64,000 bases of DNA from Engelhardtia mirabilis. Lineage in GTDB: Bacteria; Planctomycetota; UBA1135; GCA-002686595. The stretch lies in NCBI RefSeq assembly GCF_007748095.1, contig NZ_CP036287.1:6835823-6899822 (forward strand), written 5' to 3'. Each line of letters starts with the position of its first letter. The first letter of the stretch is position 1. The notes under the pieces are model-generated. The model saw only the letters and a program-made list of their open reading frames with translations. It was not told where the DNA came from and ran no database searches. Both the position numbers and the translations under genes were made by a program. Of this stretch, positions 46,261 to 55,528 are shown one piece after another.

Positions 46261-47585
46261 GTGGGAACGATCGCCCCCGTCTACCCCCGGGAGTTCACCG
46301 GATCACCAGCCACGACGATCCGGCCATCCCATAGAACGGCAGACCCGCGAACTCCGCCGACTGTGAATCCCAACGACCATTCCATCCCCGCTGCGATCCA
46401 GTGCTCACTCGACGCGAGCGTGGGGGCCGAGGATCCTCGTCATGGTCTCGAGCTGGCCTACGCTGCCTGGGAAGCCTCTATCCGGCTGGCCGTCCTCGCC
46501 GCGCCGCCGGAGGACCTCACGATCTTGGCCGACACAGGCTTCTCGACCTGGGTCGCGTGTTTCGAGGCGCCCGAGGTCGACGTCGACCTGACGGGCCTAC
46601 CGCCACTGCTCGGCTTGCCCCGGGACCAGCGTGTCTGCGCCTTCGACCTCGTCGACCGGGTCGTCGCCGGACGGTTGCGAAGGCTCGACCATGGCGACGA
46701 GGAGTCCGTTTCGGCCGCGCTGCGCGAAGCCTTGCAACGCACCTGGGACGCCGGTGTCTTCGACGGGGCTGCCGCCGCACTGGCCCGGGTTCCGTCTGCG
46801 CTCGAACCCTGGCTGATCCAGATATCCTCGACAACGTCCGCTCCCTCCGCGGGCTCAACCCTGCTGTTCTCCGGCTGGGCGACCACCGGGGCTCAGTTCC
46901 TCGATCTCGCCAGCGGCGTGATCTTGACCGGCAGTCGCCTCGAGCGACGCGTTCCCGGCCTCTCGGCGCGTGTCGGAGCGCTGTTGGGAGTCGCGTCGAC
47001 CTGGGCTCCGGTGGACGACGACGTGCCGTATGACATCGACGGGTACGACATCCTCGGCCTGCTCGAAGAAGGAGGGATGGGCCGAGTCCTCCTGGCACAG
47101 CAGCGGCGAACCAGCCGTCGCTTCGCCCTCAAGGTCGCTCGCGTCATGGTGGGCAAGACCCGCGCGGAACTCATCGTGCGCTTCGAGCAGGAGATCGAGG
47201 TCCTCGCCCGCTGCGAGCACCCTGGGGTGGCGCGCGTGGTCGACTCGGGTCTGACCGCCGACGAACCCTGGTATGCGATGGAGTTCATCGACGGCCCTAC
47301 CCTCGCTGACCTCGCGCGGACATTGACACCGACGGAGGGGCTCTCCACCGCGCTCGAGCGAGCGCGCGAGCGGCACCTCCGTCGCGCCCCGGCGCTGCGG
47401 CGACTGCATCGAAGCGGTCGGATGGCCCCACGTATCACCGCCCCGCCCCCTTGGCGGGATCTGGCGAGCCTCCTCGCCCGGGTGGCCGATGCGCTCCACC
47501 ACCTCCACACGAGTGGCATCGTCCACCGCGACGTCAGCCCCGCCAACGTCTTGGTCGAGTGGTCCACGATGCGGCCGGTACTCAC
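46261..47585 (+). pseudogene. Ser/Thr protein kinase, 5' part (interrupted by IS21)
   Basis: The first 442 codons of a membrane Ser/Thr kinase. The N-terminal ~255 residues are not recognised. The kinase domain starts at ~260 with the glycine-rich loop 'LLEEGGMGRVLLAQ', the ATP lysine K291 in 'FALKVA', 'MEFIDGPTLADL' and the catalytic loop HRDVSPAN (422-429). Here the coding sequence is cut by an IS21-family insertion at 47586. The DFG motif continues at 50331; removing the element and one 5-bp repeat restores L-T-D-F-G in frame and a 948-residue protein. GTG 46261 or GTG 46363 could be the start. As it stands, translation runs into the element and stops at 47664, so the kinase should be inactive. 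Confidence 0.9.
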
Positions 47586-47620
47586 TGTTGCAGCTCGGGG
47601 TATCAAGTCCACCTGTAGCC

Positions 47621-47733
47621 CGGCCAAGCTGGTCCACCCCGGCGGCGGGGTGATGGGCGGGTGAGATCGGCCAGGCTGGTCCACCCTGGTTCGGCCAAGC
47701 TGGTCCACCTCAGCTCGGCCAAGCTGGTCCACC
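47621..47733. repeat. Four copies of the IS21 terminal motif (left end)
   Basis: CGGCCAAGCTGGTCCACC occurs at 47621-47638, 47692-47709 and 47716-47733, and with one change (GG for AG) at 47668-47685. Repeated transposase-binding sites at the ends are typical of IS21. Confidence 0.9.
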
Positions 47734-47812
47734 GCCGCCAGTCCCGAAGGTCCTCCCGCCGGTCTACTGACCGCCCTCATCCTCTTCGGCTCCCACGAGC
47801 CAAGGAGGATGG

Positions 47813-49408
47813 ATGGGCGCCAGGAGGACCGACATGCACAGACTTCAGGAGATGCTCCGCCTGCACAGGCTGGGGCAGGGATCGCGAGGGATCGCGCGAC
47901 AGCTGCACATTGGGCGGGACACGATCCGTGCCTACATGCGCGCGCTCGCTACGGCGGGGCTGCTCGAGGGCGCGCCTAACGAGCTGCCCGACCTCGATCA
48001 GCTGCGAGCGGCAGTCGAGGAGCACGTCCAGTCGAGGCAGGCGCCGCAGCAGCGCTCCTCGGTCGAGCGGTGGGTCGCGACGATCGAGCGGCTGCGGAAG
48101 AAGGGGGCCGGGCCGAGTGCGATCCACGACTGGCTACGCCTGAACGAGCCGGACTTCGACGGCAGCCTCTCGGCCATCAAGCGTCTGGTGCTGCGACTCG
48201 CCGACGCGGAGGGTCCCAAGCCGACGGACGTAGCCATCTCCGTCGAGACGACCGCGGGCGAGGTGGCCCAGGTCGACTTCGGCTACGTCGGGAAGCGCTA
48301 CGACCCCGAGCGCGGCGTCTTGCGCAAGAGCTGGCTCTTCGTGATGACGCTCGGCTGCAGCCGCCACATGCACACCCAGATCGTCTTCGACCAGAAGATC
48401 GAGACCTGGGTGAGGCTGCATGTCGAGGCGTTCGAGTACTTCGGCGGCGTGCCGCGCGTCATCGTGCCCGACAACTTGAAGGCGGCAGTGATTCGGGCCT
48501 CGTTCGGCGTGGACGGCGAACCCGTCTTGAACCGCACGTACGTCGAACTCGCACGCTATTACGGATTCCAGATCGACCCGACGCCGCCACGCGCGCCGGA
48601 GAAGAAGGGCAAGGTCGAGCGCGGAGTGCGCTACACGAAGGGAAACTTCTTCGCTACGCACGAGTCCGTCGACATCCACGAGGACCGGCGGGCGCTGCGG
48701 CGCTGGACGCTGGAGATCGCAGGGCGGCGCCGGCACGGGACGACTGGCCGCGCACCGCTCGAGTACTTCGAGGAGGAAGAGCGCGCTGCCCTGCTGAGCT
48801 TGCCGCAGTCGCGGTGGGAGCTCGTGATCTGGAAGAAGGCACGCCTGCATCGTGACAGCCACGTCCAGGTCGACGGCGCCTTCTACTCCGCGCCGTGGAC
48901 CTTGCTGGGCCAAGACCTCTGGCTGCGCTGCACGACGCACTCGATTGTGATCTACGCCGAGGACTGCCGTCTTCACGCTCATTCGCGTGTGCCGCGCGGC
49001 AAGCGCAGCACGATCGAGTCGCATCTCCCCGAGCACCGCCGTGACCTCCGGCACCGCAGCCGCGAGCACTGGATCGTGCGTGCTCGGGTGATCGGTGAGG
49101 AGGTCGAAGTGCTCGCTGCCGCGATCTTCGACTCCGACGATGTGCTCTACCAGCTGCGCAAGGTGCAGGCGGTCGTCACGCATCTCGAGGGCTTTCCGCG
49201 CGAGCGCGCACGCGCGACGGCCAGACGCGCGCTGCACTTCGGCTGCCTCGAGTACCGCAGCATCAAGAGCATCCTCAAGCAGGGGCTCGACCTCGAGCCC
49301 CTGCCGGAGGAGTCCGGGCGAGCGTGGTCTCAGGGATCGATGTTCGCCCGCAACCCGAGCGAAACGCTCACAGCAATCCAGGAGAAGACCCATGGCGATC
49401 GCCGATGA
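47813..49408 (+). CDS. istA: IS21 transposase IstA
   Basis: A 531-residue DDE transposase. N-terminal HTH-like DNA-binding part ('LGQGSRGIARQLHIGRDTIR', residues ~21-40), then the integrase core with catalytic acidic residues in 'AQVDFGYVG', 'VIVPDNLKAAV' and 'KKGKVERGVRY'. It cuts and joins the element ends with IstB. AGGAGG precedes both ATG 47813 and ATG 47834, so two start sites, 21 bases apart, are equally well placed. It overlaps istB by 17 bases. The frame is intact. Confidence 0.95.
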   Translation: MGARRTDMHRLQEMLRLHRLGQGSRGIARQLHIGRDTIRAYMRALATAGLLEGAPNELPDLDQLRAAVEEHVQSRQAPQQRSSVERWVATIERLRKKGAGPSAIHDWLRLNEPDFDGSLSAIKRLVLRLADAEGPKPTDVAISVETTAGEVAQVDFGYVGKRYDPERGVLRKSWLFVMTLGCSRHMHTQIVFDQKIETWVRLHVEAFEYFGGVPRVIVPDNLKAAVIRASFGVDGEPVLNRTYVELARYYGFQIDPTPPRAPEKKGKVERGVRYTKGNFFATHESVDIHEDRRALRRWTLEIAGRRRHGTTGRAPLEYFEEEERAALLSLPQSRWELVIWKKARLHRDSHVQVDGAFYSAPWTLLGQDLWLRCTTHSIVIYAEDCRLHAHSRVPRGKRSTIESHLPEHRRDLRHRSREHWIVRARVIGEEVEVLAAAIFDSDDVLYQLRKVQAVVTHLEGFPRERARATARRALHFGCLEYRSIKSILKQGLDLEPLPEESGRAWSQGSMFARNPSETLTAIQEKTHGDRR

Positions 49409-50141
49409 CCTCGTCCCCGTACTCAAGAAGCTCCGGCTCTCGGGCGTGCTTCAGACGCTCGACCTGCGCACGAAGGAAGCCGTCGATGCGGATCTCAGCC
49501 ACTCCGAATTCCTCTTCCGCCTCTGCAGCGACGAGGTCGAGCGGCGCGACTCGAAGCAGCTCGAGATGCGCTTGCGACGCGCGACCTTCGAAACCACCAA
49601 GCGGCTCGACGACTTCGAGTGGTCCTTCAACCCGCAGATCCCCAAGACCAAGATCATCGACCTCGCGACCTGTGGCTTCGTCGCGAAGCAGGAGAACGTG
49701 CTGCTGATCGGGCCTGCCGGCGTCGGCAAGAGCCACATCGCCCAGGCGCTGGGAGAACGCGCTTGCCGCGCTGGCCACTCAGCGCTGTACACGACCGCCC
49801 ACCGGATGCTCACCCAGCTGCGGTCGTCACGGGCCGACCAAGGCTGGGACAAGCGGCTCCTGCGTTACACAACGCCGGACGTGCTGATCCTCGATGACCT
49901 CGGCCTGCGGCCGCTCGAAGGTGACGAGCCGATCGACCTGTACGAGGTGATCCGAGCTCGCTACGAGCGGGGCTCGATCGTGGTCACGTCGAACCGCGCC
50001 ATCGAGGAGTGGTACCCGCTCTTCCGCGACGACCTGATGGCCTCCGCCGCGATGGACCGCTTGCTCCACCACTCGCACGTCCTGGTGATGGAAGGGAGCT
50101 CCTACCGCAACCCGCCGACCAAAGGGCGCGAGGCTGTCTGA
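49392..50141 (+). CDS. istB: IS21 ATP-binding helper protein IstB
   Basis: A 249-residue AAA+ ATPase of the DnaC/IstB type that picks the target and activates IstA. Walker A is 'GPAGVGKSH' (residues ~107-115) and Walker B 'VLILDDLGL' (~166-174), with the sensor-like 'SIVVTSNRAIEEWY' after it. The N-terminal helical part ('LVPVLKKLRLSGVLQTLD') is typical. It starts within the last codons of istA, so translation is coupled. Right-end transposase-binding repeats follow after 12 bases. Confidence 0.95.
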   Translation: MAIADDLVPVLKKLRLSGVLQTLDLRTKEAVDADLSHSEFLFRLCSDEVERRDSKQLEMRLRRATFETTKRLDDFEWSFNPQIPKTKIIDLATCGFVAKQENVLLIGPAGVGKSHIAQALGERACRAGHSALYTTAHRMLTQLRSSRADQGWDKRLLRYTTPDVLILDDLGLRPLEGDEPIDLYEVIRARYERGSIVVTSNRAIEEWYPLFRDDLMASAAMDRLLHHSHVLVMEGSSYRNPPTKGREAV

Positions 50142-50153
50142 TGCCCCGATCGA

Positions 50154-50290
50154 GGTGGACCAGCTTGGCCGAACTGGAGGATCTGTTTTTCCAGCCCCTC
50201 CTGGGCGCCCCTTTCTGGCGCTCCGAACCTCCCTTGCCGAGCACTCAATGACTGATTTCCGAGGGCACTGAGCTGGACCAGCTTGGCCGA
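50154..50290. repeat. IS21 terminal motif, right end
   Basis: GGTGGACCAGCTTGGCCG (50154-50171) is the inverse of the left-end motif, and a partial copy TGGACCAGCTTGGCCGA lies at 50274-50290, ahead of the terminal ACA at 50322-50324. Confidence 0.85.
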
Positions 50291-50324
50291 ACTGAGGGTG
50301 GACCTGACCAGCCGAACCTTGACA

Positions 50325-51851
50325 CTCACAGACTTCGGCCTGGCGTCCCTCGACCCGGGTGGCTGGCGTCCGGATCGGCCTCGCCCCCAGCGCGAGGGCA
50401 CCATGGCCTACTGTGCTCCCGAACGCCTCGATCCGAGACATGGCGATGACGATCCGCGGTCGGACGTCTATTCCCTCGCGGCCGTCGGCTTCGAGCTCGT
50501 AACAGGCCAGCCGGTCCGCAGCGGCGGGCAGGCGTCCCTCGACGAGGCCACCCAATCGACGTCACGGTGGCCGCACCACCTTTGCAGCGAGGTCCCGCTC
50601 GAGCTGTCGGCGGTGCTACGCCACGCCCTCGCGCCTGACCCGGACCGACGCTATCCGTCAGCGGCAGACTTCGCCGCCGATCTGCGCCGCTTCGCCGAGG
50701 ACCGCCCGGTGGCGGTGCCGCTGGAGAAGCCGAGTCAAACCCTGCGCGCCACGGCACGGCGCCAACGAGGTTTCATTGCCGTCGCGTGTCTGACTTTGGC
50801 GTCGATCTTCGGCTCCCTCGCCGTCGGGCATTGGCGCGGGAGCATCGGGGCGGCCGACCGCTTCCACATGCAGCTCGAACGGATCGTCCACGAGTCCAGG
50901 GAGGTGCCGGGTGGACTGTCACCGGAGCTCGAGGGGGAGTTCCGGGCGTTGCTGGTCGAAATCACGCCCGCGACGGCCGGGCGCCCCCTGCCCTCTTCGG
51001 ACCGCGCACACGACGATGATCCCGGGGCCACATCGAACTCCAATCCGAGCGCCGTCCTGCTCTCCCTCGCCTTGGCCGCCACGCGCCTGGATGAGCTCGG
51101 TCCCGTCGAGATCCTCGACTGGCTCACGCGGGCGAGGGACTGGCCGACCGAGGACCTGGCCGCCGGCGCGGCGGACCTGGACCGCCTCGCCGGCGAGTTC
51201 GTGGCCCTCTCGGGCCCCGGTCGCGACCGACGTCTGGCATCGGCCGAGGCCACCTGGCGCGCCGCGGCGAGAGCGACCCAACGGACCTGGGTTCGCGCGC
51301 AGTTCCTCGAGCGCAGCGCCTGGGCCGCAGAGGCGCGCGGCGAGGTGGAAGCCGCCCGCATGGACCTTGAAGCGGCGTGGGGCGTGCTCGCGGGAACGTC
51401 GGCGGCGGTGGTCGAGTCCCGGCGTCCCGTTCTCGAGCTGGCGCGACTCGCCCGCCTGCAGGGCGACCAGGGCGCTCTCGAAGTCGCCCGCGAGCGACTC
51501 GATTTGATCGTGACCACCTGGACCACCCAGCGAGGCGCCGACGACCCTCTCACTCTGAGCGCCTGCGCCGAGTTCGCACGGGTCGACCTGGCCCTGGACC
51601 GCGCCCATCCGCGGGAGGACGAGGTCGTTCGCGCCGACGAGGTCCTCGAGCGTGCGACTGCGCTGGAGACGGTCCAGGGCACTTGGCGCCTGGGCCTGGC
51701 GCTCGACCTCGCGGAAGCCCATTGGCGTCTCGGCGAGCTCGCGGCCGGCACCGAACTCCTGCGTCGCGGCGCCGCCCTCCCCGAGGCCCCAACGGCGCTC
51801 CCCGGCGACGCCCTCCAGACGTGGAGGGCGGCCGCCGCGCCAGTCCGCTGA
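50325..51851 (+). pseudogene. Ser/Thr protein kinase, 3' part (interrupted by IS21)
   Basis: The continuation of the kinase after the IS21 element. It begins with the second CTCAC repeat and reads LTDFGLASLDPGG, then the activation segment 'GTMAYCAPERLDPR' and 'SDVYSLAAVGFELVTGQ'. The kinase domain closes near restored residue ~570. A single membrane segment, 'GFIAVACLTLASIFGSLAVG', lies at restored ~590-609, and the remaining ~340 residues are a predicted extracytoplasmic helical region with TPR-like character. Without the 5' part this half has no start of its own; TTG 50283 belongs to the IS end. The sigma factor gene follows 66 bases downstream. Confidence 0.9.
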
Positions 51852-51889
51852 ACTCGACCCTCTCGATACTGCCGGCCGCCGCTTGCGTT

Positions 51890-51895
51890 TAGGCT
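51890..51895 (+). promoter_or_regulatory. TAGGCT, possible -10 of the 51918 gene
   Basis: GCGTTTAGGCT precedes the ATG by 23 bases, just behind the kinase stop; same hexamer as at 15679 and 44994. Low confidence. Confidence 0.25.
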
Positions 51896-51917
51896 TCCGA
51901 CAGAGGAAGGGGTGGCG

Positions 51918-52706
51918 ATGGTCGAGGACGAGGGGAAGCCGGTAGCCAGCAACGACACCGAGCACACGAACCAGGGCGACGGAGGCCATCGCGATGAGTG
52001 GTGGGATCCGACCCGTTGGTCGCTGATCGAGCTCGCCCGAGGCGCCCCCGAGCAGGGCCGACGACGCAGCGCGTTCGGTGAGCTCCTCGAGCTCTATCGC
52101 GACCCGATCGCTCGCCTCTTGAAGCGGCACTCGAACCGTGGGGGCCTGGGCGAGCTCTCCGTCGAGGAATTCTTCGCTTACGTCCTGGAACGCGGAGCGC
52201 TCACCTCGGCGAATCCCGATCTCGGCCGCTTTCGCCAGTACATCCAGGGCGTCCTGCGCCATTTCGTCCGCGAGTCCCGCCGCGCCGCGAGCCGCAACCG
52301 AGGGGTCCCGCTCGAAGTCGCGGAGGGCTACGCCGCCGCGAACGACTCCTCGCACGCCGCCGAAGACAACGACGAGCGCGAATGGGCCCTCGCTCTGCTG
52401 AGCTCCGGCCTGGCCAAGCTCGAGCGGGCCAATCCCCCCGCGGCGCAGATCCTCCGACGCCACGACCTGGGACCCACTCGAGCCGACACGTCCCAGATCG
52501 CCTTCGAGCTCGAGCTCGACCTCGCCACCGTCCAGAAGCGCCTCTATCGAGCTCGCAAGCGCTTCCAGTTGATCCTCGACGAGCTGCTCCGCGAAGGCGC
52601 CGGTTCGGACGAGGAATTCGACGAGGAGCGCCGATGGTTGATCGGCCGCCTGCGCGACGCTTGCCCCGGCCTGTTTGACGCGGGCGACGAGTTCGTCGGG
52701 GAGTAG
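51918..52706 (+). CDS. ECF-like RNA polymerase sigma factor
   Basis: A 262-residue alternative sigma factor of planctomycete type. Region 2-like: 'DPTRWSLIELARG' and 'FRQYIQGVLRHFVRESRR'; region 4-like HTH: 'TSQIAFELELDLATVQKRLYRARKRFQ' (residues ~191-217, written here in parts). ATG 51918 has a strong AGGAAGGGG upstream; GTG 51912 is just six bases earlier. It follows the kinase gene in the same direction, the arrangement known for ECF-kinase pairs in planctomycetes, in which the kinase likely controls the sigma. With the kinase interrupted by IS21, regulation of this sigma may be lost (inference). Confidence 0.82.
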   Translation: MVEDEGKPVASNDTEHTNQGDGGHRDEWWDPTRWSLIELARGAPEQGRRRSAFGELLELYRDPIARLLKRHSNRGGLGELSVEEFFAYVLERGALTSANPDLGRFRQYIQGVLRHFVRESRRAASRNRGVPLEVAEGYAAANDSSHAAEDNDEREWALALLSSGLAKLERANPPAAQILRRHDLGPTRADTSQIAFELELDLATVQKRLYRARKRFQLILDELLREGAGSDEEFDEERRWLIGRLRDACPGLFDAGDEFVGE

Positions 52707-53127
52707 GCCGAGGGACGCGATCGCGACCCAAGTCCGAGCCGCGCCCCCCAGTGCGCCGAGGCCTCGAGGGGGCCGCGCGCTCGGCTGGGCGCCTCCACGT
52801 CGAGCCTCGACCACTCCCTCGCCGATTGCGGTGCAGAAACGTCGTCCCGCGCGATCAGCTCCGGACAGGGCGCCGACCGCCCCGCTCGAAGTCCCATTGA
52901 GCGCCGCATCGAACCACGACTTCGAGGGCGAGCGCCGATGACTAATCGACTTCCTGCGGCGGGCCTGGCCCGGCCTGAAAGACGAACGCGGCCCCGACAA
53001 GGGGGGTTAGGACCCCGAAGAAGACCCGTCCCGCGCGAAACCCTGAACGTAGCGGTCCGCCCGCGAGGGTCGCTCTCAAGGGGTGGCGAACCGGCCCGCG
53101 CGGGCCATAACCCACCGCCACCAGACC
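52707..53127. other. Gap between the sigma factor and the repeat protein
   Basis: About 420 bases without a supported gene. I see no strong hairpin or RNA feature; the open frames are short and Arg/Pro-rich. The promoter of the next gene probably lies in the last 100 bases. Confidence 0.55.
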
Positions 53128-55362
53128 ATGCGACTCCACGCCACCCTTCTCGGCGCCACCCTGGGCCTGCCCGCCATCGCGGCCGCTCAGACGCCCCTCG
53201 GAACCAACCTCCTCACGAATCCCAGCTTCGATTCCGGCCTCGCCGGATGGAGCACACTCGCCTCGAGCTCCACCACTGTCAGCTACGACGCGCCCGGCTA
53301 TCCATCGACCGCTCTATCGCAGCTCATCGGTGGGGGCGGTCGGATGCTCGCCGACCTGGGCGGAGACGCGATCGTCGAGCAGGTCGTTTCATTGGTGGGC
53401 CTGCCCGTCGGAGCCCATCTTCACGCCGGAGGCTTCGTCGGTGGAGCCGCAGACGATGACGCGAGGCTGGTCGTGCGCTTTCTTGACGCCGGAGGGCTGG
53501 AGGTCGCTCGGCAGAATCTCGACTACGCCACGCCCCAGAACCGCAACTTCGAGACGGTATTGCTGCGGCGTGAGAAGCGCATTGCGATCCCAGCCGCTGC
53601 GAAGAAGGCAGCGATCCGCGTCGAGTTCCGCGATTTCTGGAGCGGCACCTATGGGGCAGCGGACGAGCTCTTCGCAATCGTCGATGCTGGTTCACCGCTC
53701 CCGGCTCCGGTCCCCCTCGACACGGACCTCGTGACCAATGGTTCGTTCGAGTCCGGCTGGTCGTTCGGATCACCGCTGACTCCTACGACGATCGCGGGCT
53801 GGGAAGGCCACAGTGGTTCGAGCACGGTAGTCGGTCCTTACTCGGACCTTATCCCATGGAGCCCGATCACACTCATCTCTTGCCTGATCGGCGGTGGGAT
53901 ACCGAACTTCAGTTGTCAGCCCGGCGGTGCGGGAAACGTCCTGCACCACAACGGAGACGCGGTCCTGCGCCAGCGCATAGACGTGCGCGGCAACGCGCCT
54001 GACTTCGCCCAGTTCGGCCAGCGGGCCCTGGCGATCGACTCGTTCCTGGGAGGGCACGCGGAGGAGTCCGATCGTGTGAGCGTCCAGGTGACCTTCCGGG
54101 ACTCGAACCTGAACTCACTCGCCCCCCTCCCGGCTCTCGGTCCGGTGACGCGCGCGCTGCGCAACGAAGAGACCGCCCTGCTTCCGCGCTCGAATCAGTT
54201 CCCGGTCCAACCTGGTACGGCCTACATCGATATCGACCTCGTATTCGAGGACGAGTGGAGTGGTTCGTACGCCTCTGCTGACCTGATCGAGGCTCGCCTC
54301 GTCGTACCCACCGCCCCAACGCCCCCGCCCCTGGGCGTGAACCTCATCGCTAACCCGGGTTTCGAGGTTGGATCGCTTCCTGGCTCGCCGCTTCAACTGA
54401 CCGTCGAAAAGGGGTGGAACGGCATTTACGACCGGCACAGTGTGGTCAATGGCTACGGAAGCGAGGTCTTCGTGCCGTCGTCCTCCTTCGCAGCCACGAA
54501 TGGTCTCGGCGGACAGCTCGTCCGAGACGGCGACGGCGACGCCGGTCTGCAACAGCGCATCGACGTGTCGCACCTGAAGTCGCAGATCGACCTTGGACAG
54601 ATCGAGGCCTACGCCGGGGCCTGGCTCGGCGGCTACGCCAATGAGGTTGACGCTGCGCGTGTGGAAATCACCTGCCTCACCATCGCCGGGGTCCAGGTTC
54701 CTGGCGCAGGAGGCCTCCGCATCCTCGGTCCGGTGACTGCAGCCGACCGTGGGAACCAGACGACGCTCCTCGAACGATTCGATGTCTTTCCCCTCCCCGC
54801 CTCGACCGACTCCATCCTCGTCGAAGTGATCTTCGACGACCAATGGTCGGGGACCTACGCCTTGGCGGATGAGATCGAGTTCGTGCTCTTCAGCACAGAC
54901 ACTGGCAATCCGGTGAAGTTGCCCGGCACGAATGAGGACCTGCGCCTGTTCACCGGCGTGAATGGCCCGACCACCTCCGGACCCGGCAATGAATCGAAGT
55001 TGGCTAGTACCGGTGACGTCGTTGGATTCGAGGTCCTGAGTCCGCTGGGTACCTACGAACTGGGACCCATGCTCGTGGGCGCCACCGTCTACGCGCCGCC
55101 GGCCAGTTTCCAGCTCTTGCTACCCGACGTTTGGCTCGATACGAGCAACGTCGTGCTGATTCTAGGCGGCATCGGCTGCGGCGGCATCGGCTGCAGCGTC
55201 GTTGCGCCGGGTGGAAGCTACGGGAACTTCCCTATCCCATCGGATCTGGCCGGCTCTGTGATCCGCATCCAAGCCCTTGCGTTCGCACCGCCGAGCCTCA
55301 GCGCTGTGCCTGCAAATGGTGCCTATGCCTCGACCGAGGCCCATGAGATCTTCGTGCAGTAG
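53128..55362 (+). CDS. Secreted protein with three repeated beta-sandwich-like domains
   Basis: A 744-residue exported protein; ATG 53128 opens a signal peptide (MRLHATLLGATLGLPAIAAA). Three units of ~200 residues begin 'LLTNPSFDSG', 'LVTNGSFESG' and 'LIANPGFEVG', and end 'FWSGTYGAADEL', 'EWSGSYASADLI' and 'QWSGTYALADEI'. The 'NxSFExG...GW' opening is typical of carbohydrate-binding-like jelly-roll modules, so binding to a glycan is a fair guess. The last ~150 residues are a separate beta-rich C-terminal domain with 'IRIQALAFAP'. The true ligand is unknown. It stands alone between the sigma factor and hemW genes. Confidence 0.8.
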   Translation: MRLHATLLGATLGLPAIAAAQTPLGTNLLTNPSFDSGLAGWSTLASSSTTVSYDAPGYPSTALSQLIGGGGRMLADLGGDAIVEQVVSLVGLPVGAHLHAGGFVGGAADDDARLVVRFLDAGGLEVARQNLDYATPQNRNFETVLLRREKRIAIPAAAKKAAIRVEFRDFWSGTYGAADELFAIVDAGSPLPAPVPLDTDLVTNGSFESGWSFGSPLTPTTIAGWEGHSGSSTVVGPYSDLIPWSPITLISCLIGGGIPNFSCQPGGAGNVLHHNGDAVLRQRIDVRGNAPDFAQFGQRALAIDSFLGGHAEESDRVSVQVTFRDSNLNSLAPLPALGPVTRALRNEETALLPRSNQFPVQPGTAYIDIDLVFEDEWSGSYASADLIEARLVVPTAPTPPPLGVNLIANPGFEVGSLPGSPLQLTVEKGWNGIYDRHSVVNGYGSEVFVPSSSFAATNGLGGQLVRDGDGDAGLQQRIDVSHLKSQIDLGQIEAYAGAWLGGYANEVDAARVEITCLTIAGVQVPGAGGLRILGPVTAADRGNQTTLLERFDVFPLPASTDSILVEVIFDDQWSGTYALADEIEFVLFSTDTGNPVKLPGTNEDLRLFTGVNGPTTSGPGNESKLASTGDVVGFEVLSPLGTYELGPMLVGATVYAPPASFQLLLPDVWLDTSNVVLILGGIGCGGIGCSVVAPGGSYGNFPIPSDLAGSVIRIQALAFAPPSLSAVPANGAYASTEAHEIFVQ

Positions 55363-55528
55363 GTCTTCACGTCGCTTCCGCGCGCGGGGTGGCGAGGAGT
55401 TGGAAGAGAGATAGTTGGCCGATCGACCTGCAGGCCCCATCGCATTCGCCTTGATCCGGGTGCGGTGGGGCCTGGGCAGGCCGCAGCGGCGGGCGTTGTA
55501 CGTGGTCGGGAACGGGTAGGATTCGTCG

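Larger units (their letters stand above)
47586..50324 (+). mobile_element. IS21-family insertion sequence, 2739 bp
   Basis: A complete IS with istA and istB in order. Ends are TGT...ACA: left TGTTGCAGCTCGG, right ...CCTTGACA. Aligning the left end with the reverse complement of the right gives TGT, then CGG and TCCACC blocks in common. A 5-bp direct repeat CTCAC flanks it (47581-47585 and 50325-50329). IS21 elements make 4-8 bp duplications, so this agrees. Internal copies of an 18-base terminal motif lie near both ends (separate entries). The intact genes and exact duplication suggest recent insertion. It separates the HRD and DFG motifs of the kinase gene. Confidence 0.95.
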
